Source: Pelagerythrobacter aerophilus (lineage in GTDB: Bacteria; Pseudomonadota; Alphaproteobacteria; Sphingomonadales; Sphingomonadaceae). From it: DNA of 64,000 bases. Numbering within the stretch: position 1 is the stretch's first letter; every line of letters begins with the position of its first letter. The DNA lies in NCBI RefSeq assembly GCF_003581645.1, contig NZ_QXFK01000014.1:558001-622000 (forward strand), in the 5' to 3' direction. This document shows positions 17,560 to 26,754 of this stretch, piece by piece. Made by a program: the position numbers and the translations under genes. The notes under the pieces are model-generated. The model searched no databases. It worked only from the letters and a program-made list of their open reading frames with translations, and was not told where the DNA came from.

Positions 17560-17652
17560 GGTGGTAACTTCCATTCTCTTTGCTGTGCCTCCACCGTGGT
17601 GGAAGAGGCGCGACCGAAATGCCGCCGATGGCGGTGTCCGGAAAGATGGGTG

Positions 17653-17681
17653 CCGTTAAGGGAACCGCCCGCGCAAGTCAA
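17653..17681 (-). promoter_or_regulatory. Predicted rplU-rpmA promoter
   Basis: On the minus strand TTGACT (17681-17676) is separated by 17 bp from TAACGG (17658-17653). This would start transcription about 85 bp upstream of rplU. A small CCACC/GGTGG stem lies between this promoter and the rplU ribosome site; I do not claim it is a regulatory leader. Confidence 0.5.
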
Positions 17682-17746
17682 CGGCGGAAATCCGCGTGTG
17701 CGCGCCATCTGGCGCAGCGCGGGGTGCATGCTATGAGCCTTGCAGA

Positions 17747-18256
17747 ATGAAGCAAGCCCTCACCCGCCTCGCGCCACTCTTTCTCGCCGCGCCGCTGGCC
17801 GCCTGCGCCGGCGGCAGCGCGGACTATCCCTCGCTGGCGATCCGGGACGCCGAGCGCGTCGAAGGCACGTTCGAACCCGCTCCGGCAACCGAAGCCCCGG
17901 CCCCTCCGGTGGCGCCGAGCGCCGATCTGCTCCAGCGGCTCTCGCAGCTAGAGACCGAGGCGGCGAGCGCCCATCAGGCCTTTACGCAGGCCGTGCCGGG
18001 CGCCCGCCGCACGATCGAGGCCGCTCGCGGAGCGGGCGTCGAAACCAATAGCTGGGCGGCCGCACAGGTCGCGCTGGCCGATCTCGATTCGCATCGCAGC
18101 AGGACGGCGATCGCGTTGGGCGATCTCGACCTGATATTCGCCGATGCGACCCTCGCCTTCGAATTGCGAGAGCCGATCTCCGCTGCGCGCAGCGAGGTCG
18201 TGGACATGATTACGCAGGAGGATGCGATTCTCGCGGAGCTCCGCAGGGTTCGCTAA
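17747..18256 (+). CDS. Hypothetical lipoprotein, helical
   Basis: A 169-residue protein with a lipoprotein-type signal MKQALTRLAPLFLAAPLAAC (lipobox LAAC, Cys20). A Pro/Ala-rich linker (about residues 46-60) follows, then a helical domain of about 110 residues with regular Ala/Leu/Glu spacing, probably a helical bundle or coiled coil. It resembles an exported cell-envelope protein, but I do not recognise a named family. Its stop overlaps the stop of the convergent downstream gene by 4 bp. Confidence 0.65.
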   Translation: MKQALTRLAPLFLAAPLAACAGGSADYPSLAIRDAERVEGTFEPAPATEAPAPPVAPSADLLQRLSQLETEAASAHQAFTQAVPGARRTIEAARGAGVETNSWAAAQVALADLDSHRSRTAIALGDLDLIFADATLAFELREPISAARSEVVDMITQEDAILAELRRVR

Positions 18257-18591
18257 CGCGCCGCGTCCGCCCGATTCCCTGCGCCTTCTCCATCCAGCGG
18301 CAGGTATTGCCCGGTTACACCCGGCGCTGCGGCCAGGTATCGCTCCGCCTGGGCGATCGCCTCCCCCTCCCCTGCCACGGCGTTGACGCGCAGCGGCGCA
18401 TGCTTTCGCGCCAGACCGGCGACCGCGGCAAGCCGCCAGGCGCGATGGGTATGGTCGGCCGGCGCGAAAGTCAGCAGCAGATCATCGCCCGCGGCAAGCG
18501 CTTCTTCGGCATAGGGCAGCCAGTGCTGATGGAACACGCCTGCGGCGGACAAAGGGTCTTCCGGCAAATCGTCCACCGCGATCCGCTTCAT
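18253..18591 (-). CDS. Small Rossmann-like hypothetical protein linked to folB
   Basis: A 112-residue protein. It reads like a truncated alpha/beta Rossmann unit: DDLLLTFAPADHTHRAWRLA, then HAPLRVNAVAGEGEAIAQAERYLAAAPGVTGQYLPLDG. The last stretch resembles the C-terminal end of short-chain dehydrogenases without their catalytic Tyr-x3-Lys. Its ATG overlaps the folB stop (TGATG), so translation is coupled to folB. A link to pterin metabolism is possible from context only. Confidence 0.6.
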   Translation of the reverse strand: MKRIAVDDLPEDPLSAAGVFHQHWLPYAEEALAAGDDLLLTFAPADHTHRAWRLAAVAGLARKHAPLRVNAVAGEGEAIAQAERYLAAAPGVTGQYLPLDGEGAGNRADAAR

Positions 18592-18962
18592 CAGCGGCGC
18601 TCGCGGGTCAGCGTGATGCCGATCTTCTCGTTGTCCTCGGCGATCGCGAGCTTGACGATCTTCACCGTCACCGCCTCAACCCGCTCGTCCTGCAGGAACA
18701 GCGTTTCGCAGATATGGTCCGCAACCGCCTCGATCAGCTTGAAGTGCACGCCGGGGGGAAGCGCTTCGGTGGCGGCGAACTTCAGGTCCATGTAGTTCTT
18801 GCTCGCGTCGAGCGGCGTGTCGGGCGCGTAGCGGGCCGCGCACTTGAGCTGGGCGCTGATGGATATCCGCAGCGGCTGCGGCTTACCGGTCTCCTCCGAG
18901 TAAATGCCCGTGAGGACATCGTGCTCGAGATCGGCGACTTCCAGTATCAGCGAATCGGCCAT
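18591..18962 (-). CDS. folB: Dihydroneopterin aldolase
   Basis: A 123-residue protein with the FolB fold: LEVADLEHDVLTGIYSEE, the central NYMDLKFAA and LIEAVADHICETLF, which carries the pocket glutamate, and a C-terminal VKIVKLAIAEDNEKIGITLTR strand pair. FolB cleaves dihydroneopterin to hydroxymethyl-dihydropterin in folate synthesis. The start is placed at MADSLILEV; a few more codons are open upstream. It is coupled to the small Rossmann-like gene downstream. Confidence 0.85.
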   Translation of the reverse strand: MADSLILEVADLEHDVLTGIYSEETGKPQPLRISISAQLKCAARYAPDTPLDASKNYMDLKFAATEALPPGVHFKLIEAVADHICETLFLQDERVEAVTVKIVKLAIAEDNEKIGITLTRERR

Positions 18963-19010
18963 GGCGTTCCCTCTACCCCGAATTGCGCGCAAGTGCCGCC
19001 CGATCCCGGC

Positions 19011-19594
<584 letters not shown>

Positions 19595-19598
<4 letters not shown>

Positions 19599-20491
19599 GC
19601 GTCTCCGGGATTGGACCAGCGGGCGAAGATTGCGGTGGGGAGGAGGCGGGGAACTTTACTATCCTCGCGCACAGAAAGGTCGCCGTGTTGGATTTCCCCC
19701 GGCAAATCCTCCATGACTTCAGCCAACAATCCGGCGAGTGCGAGGCTGCTCATGCGCACCGCGTAGACGGTGAGGAAGAGGAAACGGCTGCGGTCATCGA
19801 GCAGCTTGCGGCAATCGCGGACGAGGCCGGGCAACCCTTCTTCGATCCGCCAGACTTCCCCGTTCGGGCCGCGCCCGAACTTGGGCGGGTCGAGGATGAT
19901 CCCGTCATAGCGCCGCCCGCGCCGCACCTCGCGCGCGGCGAACTTGGCCGCGTCGTCGACCAGCCAGCGAACCGGCCGCCCCTCCATGCCCGAGAGCGCC
20001 GCGTTCTCGCGCGCCTGAGCGACGGACTTCTTCGAGGCGTCGACATGCGCCACCTGCCCGAAGCGGCTGAGCGCCAGCGTCCCGACGCCGGTATAGCCGA
20101 AGAGATTGAGAAGCTGCGCATCCTCGGCCGCGCCGAGCTGCGCGCCCATCCACTCCCACACGGGCACCATGTCGGGAAAGAACCCGAGATGGCGGAAAGG
20201 CGTGCATTGCGCGGTGAAGCGCACCTCGTTCCAGGAAAGCGGCCAGCCCTCTGTCGGCACCGGCTCCGCGAACTGCCAGCGGCCGCCGCCATCCTCGTCC
20301 GAACCGGGCACGAACTCGCCGTGCGCCCGCCAGTCGGCACTGCGCGGGGTCCACATGGCCTGCGGCTCGGGCCGGATGAAGCGATAGCGTCCGTAGCGCT
20401 CGAGCTTGCGGCCGTTCCCGCTGTCGACGAGCCCGTAGTCGGCCCAGGGTTCGCCGATCATGACCTGAGGGGTTTCGATCAGGCGAGCCAT
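19595..20491 (-). CDS. Class I SAM-dependent methyltransferase (RlmI-like core)
   Basis: A 298-residue enzyme with SAM motif I LNLFGYTGVGTLALSRFG, an acidic post-I strand VAHVDASKKSVAQARENAA, and motif IV ILDPPKFGRG. These match the PF10672 group of rRNA large-subunit methyltransferases (RlmI/RlmK type). It lacks the N-terminal PUA domain of RlmI, so the target is uncertain. It sits 31 bp after thrC and is coupled to the TMEM175 gene. Confidence 0.82.
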
Positions 20492-20522
20492 GCCGGGCCT
20501 TGTCGTTCAGGCGGAGCCACGA

Positions 20523-21926
20523 TCACACGCTCGCATGCTCGGCGATGTATGTGGCCACCGCATCATAGTCGCCGGGCAGTTCCGTGAAGCGCTCCTCGCG
20601 CGCGAAGAGATCACCGACGCGCGGGGGCAGCGGCGGGCGGGTCCCGGTCGCGCGCTCCACCGCATCGCGGAACTTGGCCGGATGGGCGGTGGCAAGCGTC
20701 ACCACGGGCGCATCGAGATCCTGCAGACGCGCCGCGTGGAGGCCGATCGCGGTATGCGGATCGACGGTCTCGCCGCAATGCTCCCACGCCCAGCGCATCG
20801 CCTGGGCCATCTCGTCCTGATCGGCGCGCGCGCTGGTGAAGAGTGCAGCGGCCCCCTCGCGCTGCGCGTTGGTGAGCCGCATCGCCTTCGTCGCTTCGAA
20901 GCCGCGCATCTGTTCGGCCAGCGCCGCGCCGTCGCGCCCGCCGCAGTCGAACAGCAGCCGCTCGAAATTGGAGCTGACCTGAATGTCCATCGAAGGCGCC
21001 GCGGTCGGCGTGACCTCGCCGGCCGAGTAGTCGCCGTCGGACAGCGCGCGGTGGAGGATGTCGTTGACGTTGGTGGCCACGATCAGCCGCTCGACCGGCA
21101 GGCCCATCTGCGCGGCGACATAGCCGGCGAAAACGTCGCCGAAGTTGCCGGTCGGCACGCTGAAGGCGACCTTGCGCTGCGGCGCGCCGAGCTGCAGCGC
21201 GGCGGCGAAGTAATAGACGACCTGCGCCATCAGCCGCGCCCAGTTGATCGAGTTCACCGCACCGAGCCGCACGCGGCCGGTGAGCGCGGTGTCGGCGAAC
21301 ATCCGCTTCACCATCGCCTGCGCGTCGTCGAAGCTGCCCTCGATCGCGATATTGTGGACGTTGGGCGCGAGCACGGTGGTCATCTGCCGGCGCTGCACAT
21401 CGCTGACGCGGCCCTTCGGGTGGAGCATGAAGATCTCGACACCCTCGCGGCCCGCAACCGCATCGATCGCGGCCGAACCGGTATCGCCGCTGGTCGCGCC
21501 AACGATCGTCAGCCGTTCATCCCGGCGGCCGAGGAACTCCTCGAACAGGAGGCCGAGCAGTTGCAGCGCGACGTCCTTGAACGCCAGCGTGGGCCCATGG
21601 AACAGCTCGAGCAGCCAGTTGCGCTGGTCGAGCTGGACCAGCGGCGTCACCGCCTTGTGCGCGAAGCGGGCGTAGGCTTCCTCGCACAGCTCGCGCAGAC
21701 GCTCGGGCGTCAGGCTGTCGCCAACGAACGGCTGCATCACCCGGGCGGCGAGGTCCGCATAGGGCATGCCGGCCAGCGCGGCGATCTCGTCCTGCGAGAA
21801 CCGCGGCCATTCGCGCGGCAGGTAGAGACCGCCGTCGCTCGCCAGACCGGCGAGCGTGACGCCTTCGAAATCGAGCGGCCCGCCATTGGGGTTTTGGGCG
21901 CTTCCGCGGGTGGATAGGTATTCCAT
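20523..21926 (-). CDS. thrC: Threonine synthase
   Basis: A 467-residue PLP enzyme. It begins MEYLSTRGSAQNPNGGPLDF, has the PLP lysine in GPTLAFKDVALQLLG, TSGDTGSAAIDA, and VPTGNFGDVFAGYVA for cofactor phosphate binding. It converts O-phosphohomoserine to threonine. The length fits the longer (E. coli/yeast-like) class. It follows the arsR-type gene by 48 bp and is likely the first structural gene of a thrC-methyltransferase-TMEM175 transcript. Confidence 0.95.
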   Translation of the reverse strand: MEYLSTRGSAQNPNGGPLDFEGVTLAGLASDGGLYLPREWPRFSQDEIAALAGMPYADLAARVMQPFVGDSLTPERLRELCEEAYARFAHKAVTPLVQLDQRNWLLELFHGPTLAFKDVALQLLGLLFEEFLGRRDERLTIVGATSGDTGSAAIDAVAGREGVEIFMLHPKGRVSDVQRRQMTTVLAPNVHNIAIEGSFDDAQAMVKRMFADTALTGRVRLGAVNSINWARLMAQVVYYFAAALQLGAPQRKVAFSVPTGNFGDVFAGYVAAQMGLPVERLIVATNVNDILHRALSDGDYSAGEVTPTAAPSMDIQVSSNFERLLFDCGGRDGAALAEQMRGFEATKAMRLTNAQREGAAALFTSARADQDEMAQAMRWAWEHCGETVDPHTAIGLHAARLQDLDAPVVTLATAHPAKFRDAVERATGTRPPLPPRVGDLFAREERFTELPGDYDAVATYIAEHASV

Positions 21927-21974
21927 CGACCGGAGCGACTAGCCGTGCCCCGCCCGCCCCGCAAGCAATGGGCG

Positions 21975-22325
21975 CTAGTCGGCGCGAAGGCTTTGCTTTT
22001 CGTCCGCCTCCAGCCCCTGTTTGAGGCGATGCAGGCCCGTGGCGGCCGCTGCCGCGTGCGGGCCGATCCAGCGCTCGTGAATCGCCTGAATCGGCATCGC
22101 GTCGAGATAGTTGAACCTCTCCCGCCCCTTGCGCACCGGCACCACCAGCCCCGCCTGCTCCAGCACGCGCAGATGCATCATCACCGTGGTCCGGTCGAGT
22201 TCGCCGAAGCAGGCGCAGAGCTGCTTGGTCGTGAGCGGGCGCAGCTTGAGCGCATCGCAGATCGCCCGGCGCACGGGATTGGCCAGCGCCTTGAACACGG
22301 CATCGAGGTCGTCTTCGATTGACAT
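21975..22325 (-). CDS. ArsR-family regulator
   Basis: A 116-residue winged helix-turn-helix protein: ALANPVRRAICDALKLRPLT, recognition region DRTTVMMHLRVLEQAGLV and the wing VRKGRERFNYLD. No metal-binding cysteine pair of the ArsR/SmtB type is obvious apart from CAC in the helix before the recognition helix. It is divergent from an AHSA1-domain gene, a common pairing in which the regulator controls the AHSA1 protein. An inverted repeat covers its start codon. Confidence 0.85.
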   Translation of the reverse strand: MSIEDDLDAVFKALANPVRRAICDALKLRPLTTKQLCACFGELDRTTVMMHLRVLEQAGLVVPVRKGRERFNYLDAMPIQAIHERWIGPHAAAAATGLHRLKQGLEADEKQSLRAD

Positions 22326-22348
22326 GTTAGGTTTTTATAACATATTTT
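22319..22348 (+). promoter_or_regulatory. Divergent promoter/operator between ArsR and AHSA1 genes
   Basis: ATGTTA (22324-22329) and TAACAT (22338-22343) form an inverted repeat with an 8-bp spacer. TTGACA at 22319 and TATTTT at 22343 (18-bp gap) give a plus-strand promoter reading into the AHSA1 gene, with the repeat lying in it. The repeat also overlaps the arsR start codon, which would suit autoregulation. The binding protein is inferred to be the adjacent ArsR. Confidence 0.5.
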
Positions 22349-22386
22349 CCACTCGATCAAGCAGCGACTCGAAAGGAGCGGATGCG

Positions 22387-22869
22387 ATGGAACTGAAATT
22401 CAGAGTGGCGGCGCGGATCGCCAAGCCGGTGCACGAAGTGTTCGAGGCGGTCGCCGATCCCGGACAGCTCTCGCACTATTTCACCACCGGCGGCGCGCAG
22501 GGACGGCTGGAAACCGGAGCGACGGTGACCTGGGACTTCCAGGACTTCCCCGGCGCATTCCCCGTCTACGTGATCGAGGTCGTGCCGGACGAGCGGATCG
22601 TGCTCGAGTGGGATGCGAGCGAAGGCGAACCACCAAACGTCGAAGGCGCCGAGTCTGCCAGTGCGGACTACCGAACGACCGTGACGATGACTTTCAAGTC
22701 GCTCGACGACGGCCGTACGCTGGTCGAAATCGCCGAAGAAGGCTGGCGCGAGAACCAGGGCGCGCTGCAGGCCAGCTATGGCAACTGCCAGGGCTGGAGC
22801 CAGATGCTCTGCGCGCTCAAGGTCTGGCTCGAGCACGGCATCAACTTGCGCGACGGGATGTACAAGTAG
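22387..22869 (+). CDS. SRPBCC / AHSA1-domain protein
   Basis: A 160-residue Bet v1-like domain protein: MELKFRVAARIAKPVHEVFEAVADPGQLSHYF, VIEVVPDERIVLEWD and a C-terminal GWSQMLCALKVWLEHG. The helix-grip fold encloses a hydrophobic pocket for a small ligand; AHSA1 relatives are often encoded beside ArsR regulators, as here. No enzymatic function can be assigned. It is likely the first gene of a two-gene unit with the DUF1428 gene 38 bp on. Confidence 0.85.
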   Translation: MELKFRVAARIAKPVHEVFEAVADPGQLSHYFTTGGAQGRLETGATVTWDFQDFPGAFPVYVIEVVPDERIVLEWDASEGEPPNVEGAESASADYRTTVTMTFKSLDDGRTLVEIAEEGWRENQGALQASYGNCQGWSQMLCALKVWLEHGINLRDGMYK

Positions 22870-22907
22870 CCAACCGGCCGGCTGCTCGGCCGATAGGGAG
22901 ATAGCCC

Positions 22908-23267
22908 ATGTATGTCAGCGGTTTCGTGCTCGCCGTTCCCGAGCAGAACAAGGATGCCTTTCGGAAGATCTCCGAAGGCTGGTGGGAAATAGCGAAGGAC
23001 TACGGCGCCCTGGAGCACACGGAGAACTGGGAAGTCGACGTCCCCGATGGCGAAACCACCGATCTGCGCCGTGCGGTAGGCTCGCAAGATGGTGAAAAGA
23101 TCGTCTTCTCCTGGGTCATCTGGCCCGACAAGGAGACTGCGGACGCCAGTCACGAGAGGATGACCGCGGATCCCCGCATGGAAAAACTCGACGGCGAGCC
23201 TCTCTTCGATCCCAAGCGGATGATCTATGGCAATTTCGAACCTTTGGTGCGGAAGAGACGCGACTGA
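22908..23267 (+). CDS. DUF1428-domain protein
   Basis: A 119-residue protein matching the DUF1428 (YbaA-like) family: MYVSGFVLAVPEQNKDAFRK, central KIVFSWVIWPDKETADA and C-terminal DPKRMIYGNFEPLV. The fold is a ferredoxin-like dimeric alpha-beta barrel, and the function is unknown. The gene follows the AHSA1 gene and ends 9 bp before the convergent SURF1 stop. Confidence 0.85.
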   Translation: MYVSGFVLAVPEQNKDAFRKISEGWWEIAKDYGALEHTENWEVDVPDGETTDLRRAVGSQDGEKIVFSWVIWPDKETADASHERMTADPRMEKLDGEPLFDPKRMIYGNFEPLVRKRRD

Positions 23268-23276
23268 CGCGAGCGG

Positions 23277-23846
23277 TCAGGCGGCAGCTCTCCATTTTTG
23301 CCGCAAAGCCAGCATGTAGATCACGAGCGCCGTCAGCGCGAAGAAGAACCACTGCCCGGCGTAGGCGAGGTGGTTGTTGGGGACATCCGCCGGATCGGGC
23401 GGTGCCAGCGGCGCCAGGCCTGCGGTCGGCCGCCCCGCCACCAGACGCGGCCCCGGCGCGACAATCCCCTCGATCACACCGCCTTGCCAATCGGGCGCCT
23501 CGGGCCGCTCCGACCAGCCAATCGCCACATCGGCCTCTCGCCCGCCGCCGATCGCGCAGCGGGCCACATGGGCCCAGCCCTTGCGTCCCTCGACGCTGGT
23601 TCCAGCGCGCGACGTGAGCGAGAGAACCCGCTCGCAATCGAGCTGCGCGTGTCGGAAGAGCGCCGCCTCCGTCTCCGCTTCGGTCTGCGGCCATTCTACG
23701 GCGGAAGAGAGCGTGCTCGCCTGCTGGTAGCGGGCAAGCAGCGCTTCCTTTTCCGCCTTGCGGTCGAGCTGCCAGAAGCCGAGCGCGATCATCGTCACAA
23801 CGGCGGCTACGACGATCACGGTCGGGATGATCGGAACCTTCCGCAT
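23277..23846 (-). CDS. SURF1-family cytochrome oxidase biogenesis protein
   Basis: A 189-residue protein with the SURF1 layout: N-terminal membrane helix ending ALGFWQLDRKAEKEALL, a periplasmic domain, the NNHLAYAGQWFFFALTAL signature and a second helix. SURF1 helps insert heme a into cytochrome oxidase subunit I. It is the last gene of the cox operon, coupled to the DUF983 gene by a TGATG overlap. It is shorter than typical SURF1 (about 230 aa), with a reduced periplasmic domain. Confidence 0.85.
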   Translation of the reverse strand: MRKVPIIPTVIVVAAVVTMIALGFWQLDRKAEKEALLARYQQASTLSSAVEWPQTEAETEAALFRHAQLDCERVLSLTSRAGTSVEGRKGWAHVARCAIGGGREADVAIGWSERPEAPDWQGGVIEGIVAPGPRLVAGRPTAGLAPLAPPDPADVPNNHLAYAGQWFFFALTALVIYMLALRQKWRAAA

Positions 23847-24235
23847 CACAGCTCGCGGCTTCCCGCTTCCTTGGCGCGGTTCCGGAATTCGGAAGCCAGC
23901 AGCGCCGCCTTGGCGACCCGCAGGCCGAAGATCACCGCAAGCGTAGTGACCGGCACCCACATCAGGGCATGCAGCCAGAGCGGCGGGCGGAAGGCGAGCT
24001 CGACGGAAATGGCGAGCGCCGTGACGGCGGCCCCGATCAGCAGCGTGAGGAACGCCGCCGGCCCATCGCCGACGTTGAAGGTACCGTAATCGAGTTCACA
24101 TGCCCCGCACTTGTCGGCGAAGCGGAGGCCGCCCGCGAACAGCGTCTTCCCGCCGCAACGGGGACACAAACCGAAAAGGGCAGCCGCGGCAATGCCGGGC
24201 TGCCCCTTCTCGGACTGCGGCTCGCGCTGATCCAT
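23846..24235 (-). CDS. DUF983 zinc-ribbon membrane protein
   Basis: A 129-residue protein with two cysteine pairs (CPRCGGKTLF and KCGACELDYG) forming a zinc-ribbon-like unit, followed by two membrane helices. This DUF983 protein is a usual member of alphaproteobacterial cox operons between coxC and SURF1 and is presumed to help oxidase assembly; the mechanism is unknown. Both ends are coupled to neighbours by TGATG overlaps. A long frame continues upstream through coxC, but that part is a shadow. Confidence 0.85.
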   Translation of the reverse strand: MDQREPQSEKGQPGIAAAALFGLCPRCGGKTLFAGGLRFADKCGACELDYGTFNVGDGPAAFLTLLIGAAVTALAISVELAFRPPLWLHALMWVPVTTLAVIFGLRVAKAALLASEFRNRAKEAGSREL

Positions 24236-25056
24236 CAGTGGACCGGCGCGCCCCAACCGCCCCATACGTACACGACGACGAACAGGAACAGCCACACCAC
24301 GTCGACGAAGTGCCAGTACCACGCAGCCGCTTCGAAGCCGAAGTGCTGACGCGGGGTGAAGTGGCCGAGGTAGGCGCGGCGCAGGCAGACGATCAGGAAG
24401 ATCGTGCCGATCAGCACGTGGAAGCCGTGGAAGCCGGTCGCCATGTAGAACGCCGAGCTGTAGGTGTTGCCGCCGAACTCGAACGGCGCGTGCCAGTACT
24501 CGTAGGCCTGGATGCTGGTGAACAGCACGCCGAGCAGGACCGTCAGCCACAGGCCCTTCTTCAGCCCGTCGCGGTCGCCATGGATCAGCGAATGGTGCGC
24601 CCAGGTGACCGTGGTGCCGGAGCAGAGCAGGATCAGCGTGTTGAGCAGCGGCAGGTCGAACGGGTTCATGACCGCCTCGATCGCCACCGGCGGGAATTGC
24701 CCGCCGACGACCTCGGAAATGGTGCTCGGGAACAGCGAGAAGTCGAACCAGGCCCAGAACCAGCCCGCGAAGAACATCACTTCGGAGGCGATGAACAGAA
24801 TCATGCCGTAGCGCATGTGAAGCTGCACGACCGGCGTGTGATAGCCGCCCTGCGCCTCTTTCACGATGTTGCTGAACCAGCTGAAGAACGTCGCGATCAG
24901 CCCGGCGATGCCGAGACCGAGCACGATCTGCCAGTTCGCCAGCTCGTGCATGTAGAGCACCATGCCGCTGGTGAAGGTGACAGCCGAAATCGAGCCGATC
25001 AGCGGCCAGATGTCGGGCGGAAGGATGTGGTAGTCGTGGTTCTTGGTTCCGGCCAT
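24235..25056 (-). CDS. ctaE: Cytochrome c oxidase subunit III
   Basis: A 273-residue seven-helix protein with the subunit III motifs YHILPPDIWPLIGS, YHTPVVQLHMRYGM, FASEVMFFAGWFWAWF and the C-terminal FEAAAWYWHFVDVVWLFLF. It stabilises the subunit I proton-uptake path of the aa3 oxidase in the inner membrane. It follows ctaG by 64 bp and is coupled to DUF983. Confidence 0.96.
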   Translation of the reverse strand: MAGTKNHDYHILPPDIWPLIGSISAVTFTSGMVLYMHELANWQIVLGLGIAGLIATFFSWFSNIVKEAQGGYHTPVVQLHMRYGMILFIASEVMFFAGWFWAWFDFSLFPSTISEVVGGQFPPVAIEAVMNPFDLPLLNTLILLCSGTTVTWAHHSLIHGDRDGLKKGLWLTVLLGVLFTSIQAYEYWHAPFEFGGNTYSSAFYMATGFHGFHVLIGTIFLIVCLRRAYLGHFTPRQHFGFEAAAWYWHFVDVVWLFLFVVVYVWGGWGAPVH

Positions 25057-25120
25057 TGATCGAACGTCCTGTCAAAGCGGTTGCGCGGCCCTTAATCGGC
25101 AGCGCGCCGTTGGTCCAGTG

Positions 25121-25693
25121 CTAGGAAGCGGGTTCCGGTTTGCGGTGGAAAGTATAGCTCAAGGTGATCTGCTCGACGTCCTTCGCGTTGGGATCGTCGA
25201 GGATCGCGGGATCGATATAGAACAGCACCGGCATGCGCACTTCCTGACCCGGCTGAAGCGTCTGCTCGGTGAAGCAGAAGCACTGGATCTTGTTGAAGTA
25301 CTGGCCCGTCTGCTCGGGCTCGACGTTGAAAGTCGCGTTCCCGGTGATCGGCTTGGTACTGTTGTTGCGGGCGACGAAGAAGGCCATGTCGCGCTCGCCG
25401 ATCTGGACGGTCTCCGTCACCTGTTCGGGCCGAAACAGCCACGGCATGTCGTGCGAGGTGCTGGCGTCGAACCGGATGGAAACCGTCTTGGCGCCTGCGC
25501 TCTGCGCCATCCGCGCAGCGAGATCGGCATCGTCCTCGGTCGCGCGCTGGGTCGTGCCGGCGAAACCGGTCACCTGGCAGAACAACTGGTAGAGCGGCAC
25601 GGCGGCGTAGCCGAGCCCCAGCATTGCGGCAGCGGCGAGGAAGCCGAGGAGGCCGACACGCAGGTTCTTTCGTTCGAGCGCGGCGGTGGGCAT
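25121..25693 (-). CDS. ctaG: Cytochrome c oxidase assembly protein CtaG (Cox11)
   Basis: A 190-residue protein with a short cytoplasmic start, one membrane helix (GLLGFLAAAAMLGLGYAAVPLY) and a periplasmic domain with the copper site motif KIQCFCFTEQTL. CtaG/Cox11 delivers copper to the CuB centre of subunit I. The conserved FRPEQ and FYIDP elements are present. It starts 3 bp after the stop of the small membrane protein gene. Confidence 0.95.
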   Translation of the reverse strand: MPTAALERKNLRVGLLGFLAAAAMLGLGYAAVPLYQLFCQVTGFAGTTQRATEDDADLAARMAQSAGAKTVSIRFDASTSHDMPWLFRPEQVTETVQIGERDMAFFVARNNSTKPITGNATFNVEPEQTGQYFNKIQCFCFTEQTLQPGQEVRMPVLFYIDPAILDDPNAKDVEQITLSYTFHRKPEPAS

Positions 25694-25696
25694 GAT

Positions 25697-25822
25697 TCAG
25701 TCTCCCATCTTCACGAACGTGAGGACGTAGAACAGCACGACGAAGAAGCCGAGCACCAGCGCGAGCGCGATGTTCCGCCCCTTCTGCCGTCGCTTGAATT
25801 CTTCCTGTTCTTCCGGCGTCAT
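25697..25822 (-). CDS. Small single-span membrane protein of the cox operon
   Basis: A 41-residue protein (44 if the ATG at 25831 is used): a charged start [17 protein letters not shown], then one helix of about 20 residues ([20 protein letters not shown]) ending KMGD. The ATG at 25822 overlaps the ctaB stop as ATGA, which favours it. Such tiny proteins occur between ctaB and ctaG in sphingomonad cox operons and may be an accessory oxidase subunit or assembly factor. It is easily missed because a larger out-of-register frame covers it. Confidence 0.75.
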   Translation of the reverse strand: MTPEEQEEFKRRQKGRNIALALVLGFFVVLFYVLTFVKMGD

Positions 25823-26742
25823 CCGAGCCATCCTTGCGTTAGCGCCACGCGGTCCGCAACGAGGGCCGCGAACAGCGCGAAGAGATAGAGCACGCTGTAA
25901 CCGAACAGCCGCTTTTCGGGCAGCATCCGGTCTTCCGCCCCGGCGGTGCGGAAGGCCACCGGCACCGAAAGCGCCACGAACACCGCCGTCAGCGCTGCGG
26001 CTGCGCCGCCATAGATCAGGCCCGTACCGCCGATCAACCAGGGCGCAAGCGCGAGCGGGAGCAGCAGGACGGAATAGACCAGGATCTGCCGCCGCGTGGA
26101 CCGCTCGCCCTTCACCACCGGCATCATCGGAATGCCGACCTTGGCGTAGTCCGACTGCACGAACAGGGCGAGCGCCCAGAAATGCGGCGGCGTCCAGAAG
26201 AAGATGATCGCGAACAGCAGCACCGGCATCAGGGTGATGTCGCCGGTCACCGCGACCCATCCGATCATCGGCGGGAACGCCCCCGCCCCGCCGCCGATCA
26301 CGATGTTCTGCGGCGTGCGCGGCTTGAGCCAGATGGTGTAGACCACCGCGTAGTAGATGATCGATACGAAAAGGATCGCGGCGGAGAGCCAGTTCACCGC
26401 CAGACCCATCAGCAGGACCGAGCCGACCGACAGGGCAATTCCGAAATCGCGCGCGTCGATGCGGTTCAGCCGGCCGGCGGGAATCGGCCGCCCCGCGGTG
26501 CGCTTCATGCCCGCGTCGAGATCGGCTTCCCACCACTGGTTGAGCGTCGCCGCTCCGCCGGCGCCCAGTGCGATGCACAGCACCGCGGTAAAGCCGATCA
26601 CCGGATGGATCGCACCCGGTGCCGCCAGCAGGCCGCACAGCCCGGTGAAGATCACCAGGCTCATCACGCGCGGTTTCGTCAGGGCGAAGAAATCGCGCCA
26701 GTCGGCCGGAGCGGTTCGGGTGTGGGACGTGGTCGCGGTCAT
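25819..26742 (-). CDS. ctaB: Protoheme IX farnesyltransferase (heme O synthase)
   Basis: A 307-residue UbiA-family enzyme with about nine helices and the prenyl-diphosphate-binding motif [15 protein letters not shown], followed by RPIPAG. It adds farnesyl to heme b to make heme O for the oxidase. The start is at [26 protein letters not shown]. Upstream, two GC-rich hairpins separate it from coxA; downstream it is coupled to the small membrane protein gene. Confidence 0.96.
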   Translation of the reverse strand: MTATTSHTRTAPADWRDFFALTKPRVMSLVIFTGLCGLLAAPGAIHPVIGFTAVLCIALGAGGAATLNQWWEADLDAGMKRTAGRPIPAGRLNRIDARDFGIALSVGSVLLMGLAVNWLSAAILFVSIIYYAVVYTIWLKPRTPQNIVIGGGAGAFPPMIGWVAVTGDITLMPVLLFAIIFFWTPPHFWALALFVQSDYAKVGIPMMPVVKGERSTRRQILVYSVLLLPLALAPWLIGGTGLIYGGAAAALTAVFVALSVPVAFRTAGAEDRMLPEKRLFGYSVLYLFALFAALVADRVALTQGWLG

Positions 26743-26754
26743 ACTAAAAAACGC

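Noticed and set aside
17560-17650. Possible L21-type leader regulatory structure before rplU
   Set aside because: Only a short CCACC/GGTGG stem is visible; it does not show a convincing conserved leader fold.
20490-21917. 475-codon plus-strand frame opposite thrC
   Set aside because: Arg/His-rich low-quality translation; thrC on the other strand is certain.
23846-25075. Apparent 409-residue fusion ending in DUF983
   Set aside because: Only the last 129 residues are real; the upstream part is a frame-shifted reading of coxC, and DUF983 has its own coupled start.
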